Assembly (NCBI RefSeq): GCF_010548275.1
Contig: NZ_JAAGLT010000021.1
Location: forward strand, 62,001-126,000
Length of the DNA stretch: 64,000 nt
DNA from: Streptomyces sp. SID12488
Lineage (GTDB): Bacteria; Actinomycetota; Actinomycetes; Streptomycetales; Streptomycetaceae
Direction of reading: 5' to 3'
The notes beneath the pieces are model-generated. The model did no database searches and was not told the origin of the DNA. It worked only from the letters and a program-made list of their open reading frames with translations. The first letter of the stretch is position 1, and each line of letters opens with the position of its first letter. This document shows positions 62,237 through 64,000 of the stretch, piece after piece. A program made the position numbers and the translations under genes.

Positions 62237-63714
62237 GCGGCGGTACGTTCGTCGGGATGCCGGCCTTCCCGGAGGCGGCCCACGAGGCGGTCAACAACAA
62301 GACCCTGCGCGCCAATCTGCGCCACGCCACCCACACGATCCGCGGCAAACGGGCGAAAGCCGTCGCCGAGGTGTCCGACTGGGCCGAGCTGCGCGAGGCG
62401 GGCAAGCGGATCAAGGACCACACGCTTCGCCATCTCGACCGCTATCTCGTCCAGTTGGAGGAGTCGGTCACGGCGGCAGGCGGTGTCGTGCACTGGGCCG
62501 TCGACGCCGACGAGGCCAACCGGATCGTCATCGACCTGGTGCGGATGACCGGTGAGTCCGAGGTCGTCAAGGTCAAGTCGATGGCCACCCAGGAGATCGG
62601 GCTGAACGAGGCCCTGGAGGCCGAGGGCATCGCGGCCTACGAGACCGATCTCGCCGAGCTGATCGTGCAGTTGGGCAAGGACCGCCCCTCGCACATCCTC
62701 GTCCCGGCGATCCACCGCAACCGGGGTGAGATCCGGGACATCTTCGCGCGAGAGATGAGCGAGTGGGGCCGCCCGGCCCCCGAGGGCCTCACCGACACCC
62801 CCGCCGAACTGGCCGAGGCGGCACGACTCCACCTCCGGGAGAAGTTCCTGCGCGCCAAGGTGGGCGTCTCCGGCGCCAACTTCATGGTCGCCGAGACCGG
62901 CACCCTGGTCGTGGTCGAGTCCGAGGGCAACGGGCGGATGTGCCTGACCCTGCCCGAGACGCTCATCTCGGTCGTCGGCATCGAGAAGATCGTGCCGACC
63001 TGGCAGGACCTGGAGGTCTTCCTCCAGACCCTCCCCCGCTCCTCGACCGCCGAGCGCATGAACCCGTACACGTCGACCTGGACCGGCACGACGGACGGGG
63101 ACGGCCCGCAGACCTTCCATCTGGTCCTGATCGACAACGGCCGCACCGACACCCTCGCCGACGAGGTCGGCCGCCAGGCCCTGCGCTGTATCCGCTGCTC
63201 GGCCTGTCTGAACGTCTGCCCGGTGTACGAGCGCGCCGGCGGCCACGCCTACGGCTCCGTCTATCCCGGCCCGATCGGCGCGATCCTCAGCCCCCAACTC
63301 CGGGGCACCGCCAGCGAGATCGACGCCTCACTCCCGTACGCCTCCTCGCTGTGCGGGGCCTGCTACGAGGTCTGCCCGGTCGCCATCGACATCCCCGAGG
63401 TGCTGGTGCACCTGCGGGAACGCGTCGTCGAGGGCGGACCGGCCACTCGGGAGGGCAACAAGGTCGTCCTGAAGCCCGCGAAGGGCCACGCCGCCGAGCG
63501 GGCCGCGATGCGTGCCGCCCGCTGGGCGTTCAGCCATCCCGGCGCCCTGCGTACCGGCCAGCGCCTCGCCTCCCGTACCCGGCGCTTCCACCCCCGTACC
63601 CTGCCCGGCCCCGGCAGGGCCTGGAGCGGCACCCGCGATCTGCCCGCCGTACCGGCGGAGCCGTTCCGCGACTGGTGGCAGCGCACGAACGGCGGAAAGG
63701 ACACCAGCAAGTGA
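62233..63714 (+). CDS. lutB: Lactate utilisation protein B (ferredoxin-type Fe-S protein)
   Basis: 493 residues; ATG 62233 overlaps the lutA stop (ATGA). The LUD domain (AKAVAEVSDWAELREAGKRI, VVKVKSMATQEIGLNEALEA, VSGANFMVAETGTLVVVESE) precedes two 4Fe-4S clusters, RCIRCSACLNVCPVYERAGG and SSLCGACYEVCPVAIDIPE. The C-terminus (ARWAFSHPGALRTGQRLASR) is the DUF3390-type tail. It passes electrons from lactate oxidation. Confidence 0.95.
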   Translation: MSGGTFVGMPAFPEAAHEAVNNKTLRANLRHATHTIRGKRAKAVAEVSDWAELREAGKRIKDHTLRHLDRYLVQLEESVTAAGGVVHWAVDADEANRIVIDLVRMTGESEVVKVKSMATQEIGLNEALEAEGIAAYETDLAELIVQLGKDRPSHILVPAIHRNRGEIRDIFAREMSEWGRPAPEGLTDTPAELAEAARLHLREKFLRAKVGVSGANFMVAETGTLVVVESEGNGRMCLTLPETLISVVGIEKIVPTWQDLEVFLQTLPRSSTAERMNPYTSTWTGTTDGDGPQTFHLVLIDNGRTDTLADEVGRQALRCIRCSACLNVCPVYERAGGHAYGSVYPGPIGAILSPQLRGTASEIDASLPYASSLCGACYEVCPVAIDIPEVLVHLRERVVEGGPATREGNKVVLKPAKGHAAERAAMRAARWAFSHPGALRTGQRLASRTRRFHPRTLPGPGRAWSGTRDLPAVPAEPFRDWWQRTNGGKDTSK

Positions 63715-64000
63715 ACAGCCGCGATCTGATCCTCGGCCGGGTGCGCCGCGCACTCTCCGACGTGCCCCGCGACGACACACCGTACGACCAGGCCGTCGAC
63801 CGCGACTATGTGCGCGAGCACGGAAACCGCAGCGTCGAGGAGACGGTCGAACTCCTGGCCGAGAACCTGGCGGACTACCGGGCGATCGTGCACCGCTGCA
63901 CTGCTGGCGAACTTCCGGGAGTGCTCGCCGGGATACTGGCCGCGCACGGCTCGGCGTCGGTGGTCGTACCGCCGGGGCTCCCGCCGGAGTGGCTGTCCGC
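63711..64000 (+). CDS. lutC: Lactate utilisation protein C, 5' part only
   Basis: Starts at GTG 63711 overlapping the lutB stop (GTGA) and runs off the right edge after 96 codons. The N-terminus SRDLILGRVRRALSDVPRDD, the RDYVREHG segment and the ELLAENLADYRAIVHRC stretch are typical of the LUD-domain protein LutC. It completes the lutABC operon. Confidence 0.9.
   Translation, partial: MNSRDLILGRVRRALSDVPRDDTPYDQAVDRDYVREHGNRSVEETVELLAENLADYRAIVHRCTAGELPGVLAGILAAHGSASVVVPPGLPPEWLS

Noticed and set aside
1..64000. Insertion sequences, prophage, integrative element, tRNA or rRNA genes
   Set aside because: No transposase, integrase, phage structural protein or RNA gene was recognised. The repeats found are non-coding.

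Overview
The window is a piece of a high-GC actinobacterial chromosome, almost certainly Streptomyces. Evidence: strong GC bias at third codon positions, many GTG/TTG starts and ATGA/GTGA gene overlaps, dense TetR/MarR/LacI/AraC/LAL regulators, a PAS-GAF-SpoIIE phosphatase, F420-type and DUF5999 proteins, a CYP102B-like P450, and typical Streptomyces intergenic repeats. I see no rRNA or tRNA gene, CRISPR array, transposase, integrase or biosynthetic megasynthase. It reads as an accessory, carbon-scavenging and regulatory stretch.

Left part (1-20 kb): a secreted GH2 glycosidase cut by the window edge; a SpoIIE-type phosphatase; a DUF4232 lipoprotein; an ArsB/SLC13-like permease that probably starts with CTG; a sigma-factor-like protein fused to a zinc finger, a membrane helix and an outward-facing ricin lectin domain; a divergent AraC regulator / PhyH dioxygenase pair; an aldo/keto reductase; a large LAL (LuxR) regulator with an overlapping small ORF; a GH114-like lipoprotein; a decayed alpha/beta hydrolase; a flavoprotein; and a LysE exporter behind a small coupled ORF.

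Middle (20-48 kb): a CDF metal transporter coupled to a VOC protein; several TetR genes; an amidohydrolase; a DUF1304-TetR pair with GGACA-N2-TGTCC operators; an alcohol dehydrogenase/aldehyde dehydrogenase operon under a divergent MarR gene with two matching palindromes; a PRPP synthase followed by a stranded C-terminal piece of EF-Tu; a TetM/OtrA-like ribosomal protection GTPase behind a possible leader ORF; DUF4230, VanZ, PHP, SDR, VanX-like dipeptidase, APH-like kinase, DUF3626, FUSC and lactonase genes; an iron-box-controlled DUF2470 protein; and a TetR/P450 divergent pair around a long inverted repeat.

Right part (48.6-64 kb): a complete L-rhamnose utilisation locus. Leftward run: ABC transporter genes rhaT-rhaP-rhaQ-rhaS, the mutarotase rhaM, a secreted BNR_4 beta-propeller protein and a LacI regulator. 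Rightward run: rhamnose isomerase, bifunctional rhamnulose-1-phosphate aldolase/lactaldehyde dehydrogenase and rhamnulokinase, then lutABC for lactate oxidation. Together these genes can take rhamnose from outside the cell to DHAP, lactaldehyde, lactate and pyruvate. The shared promoter region carries two LacI-type palindromes, one just downstream of each divergent promoter.

Smaller-scale structure includes a 13-copy 8-bp tandem repeat at 37.3 kb, a 220-bp palindromic MITE-like element at 25.9 kb, three copies of a Streptomyces dispersed hairpin repeat (two of them inside the rhamnose operons), and several gene relics.
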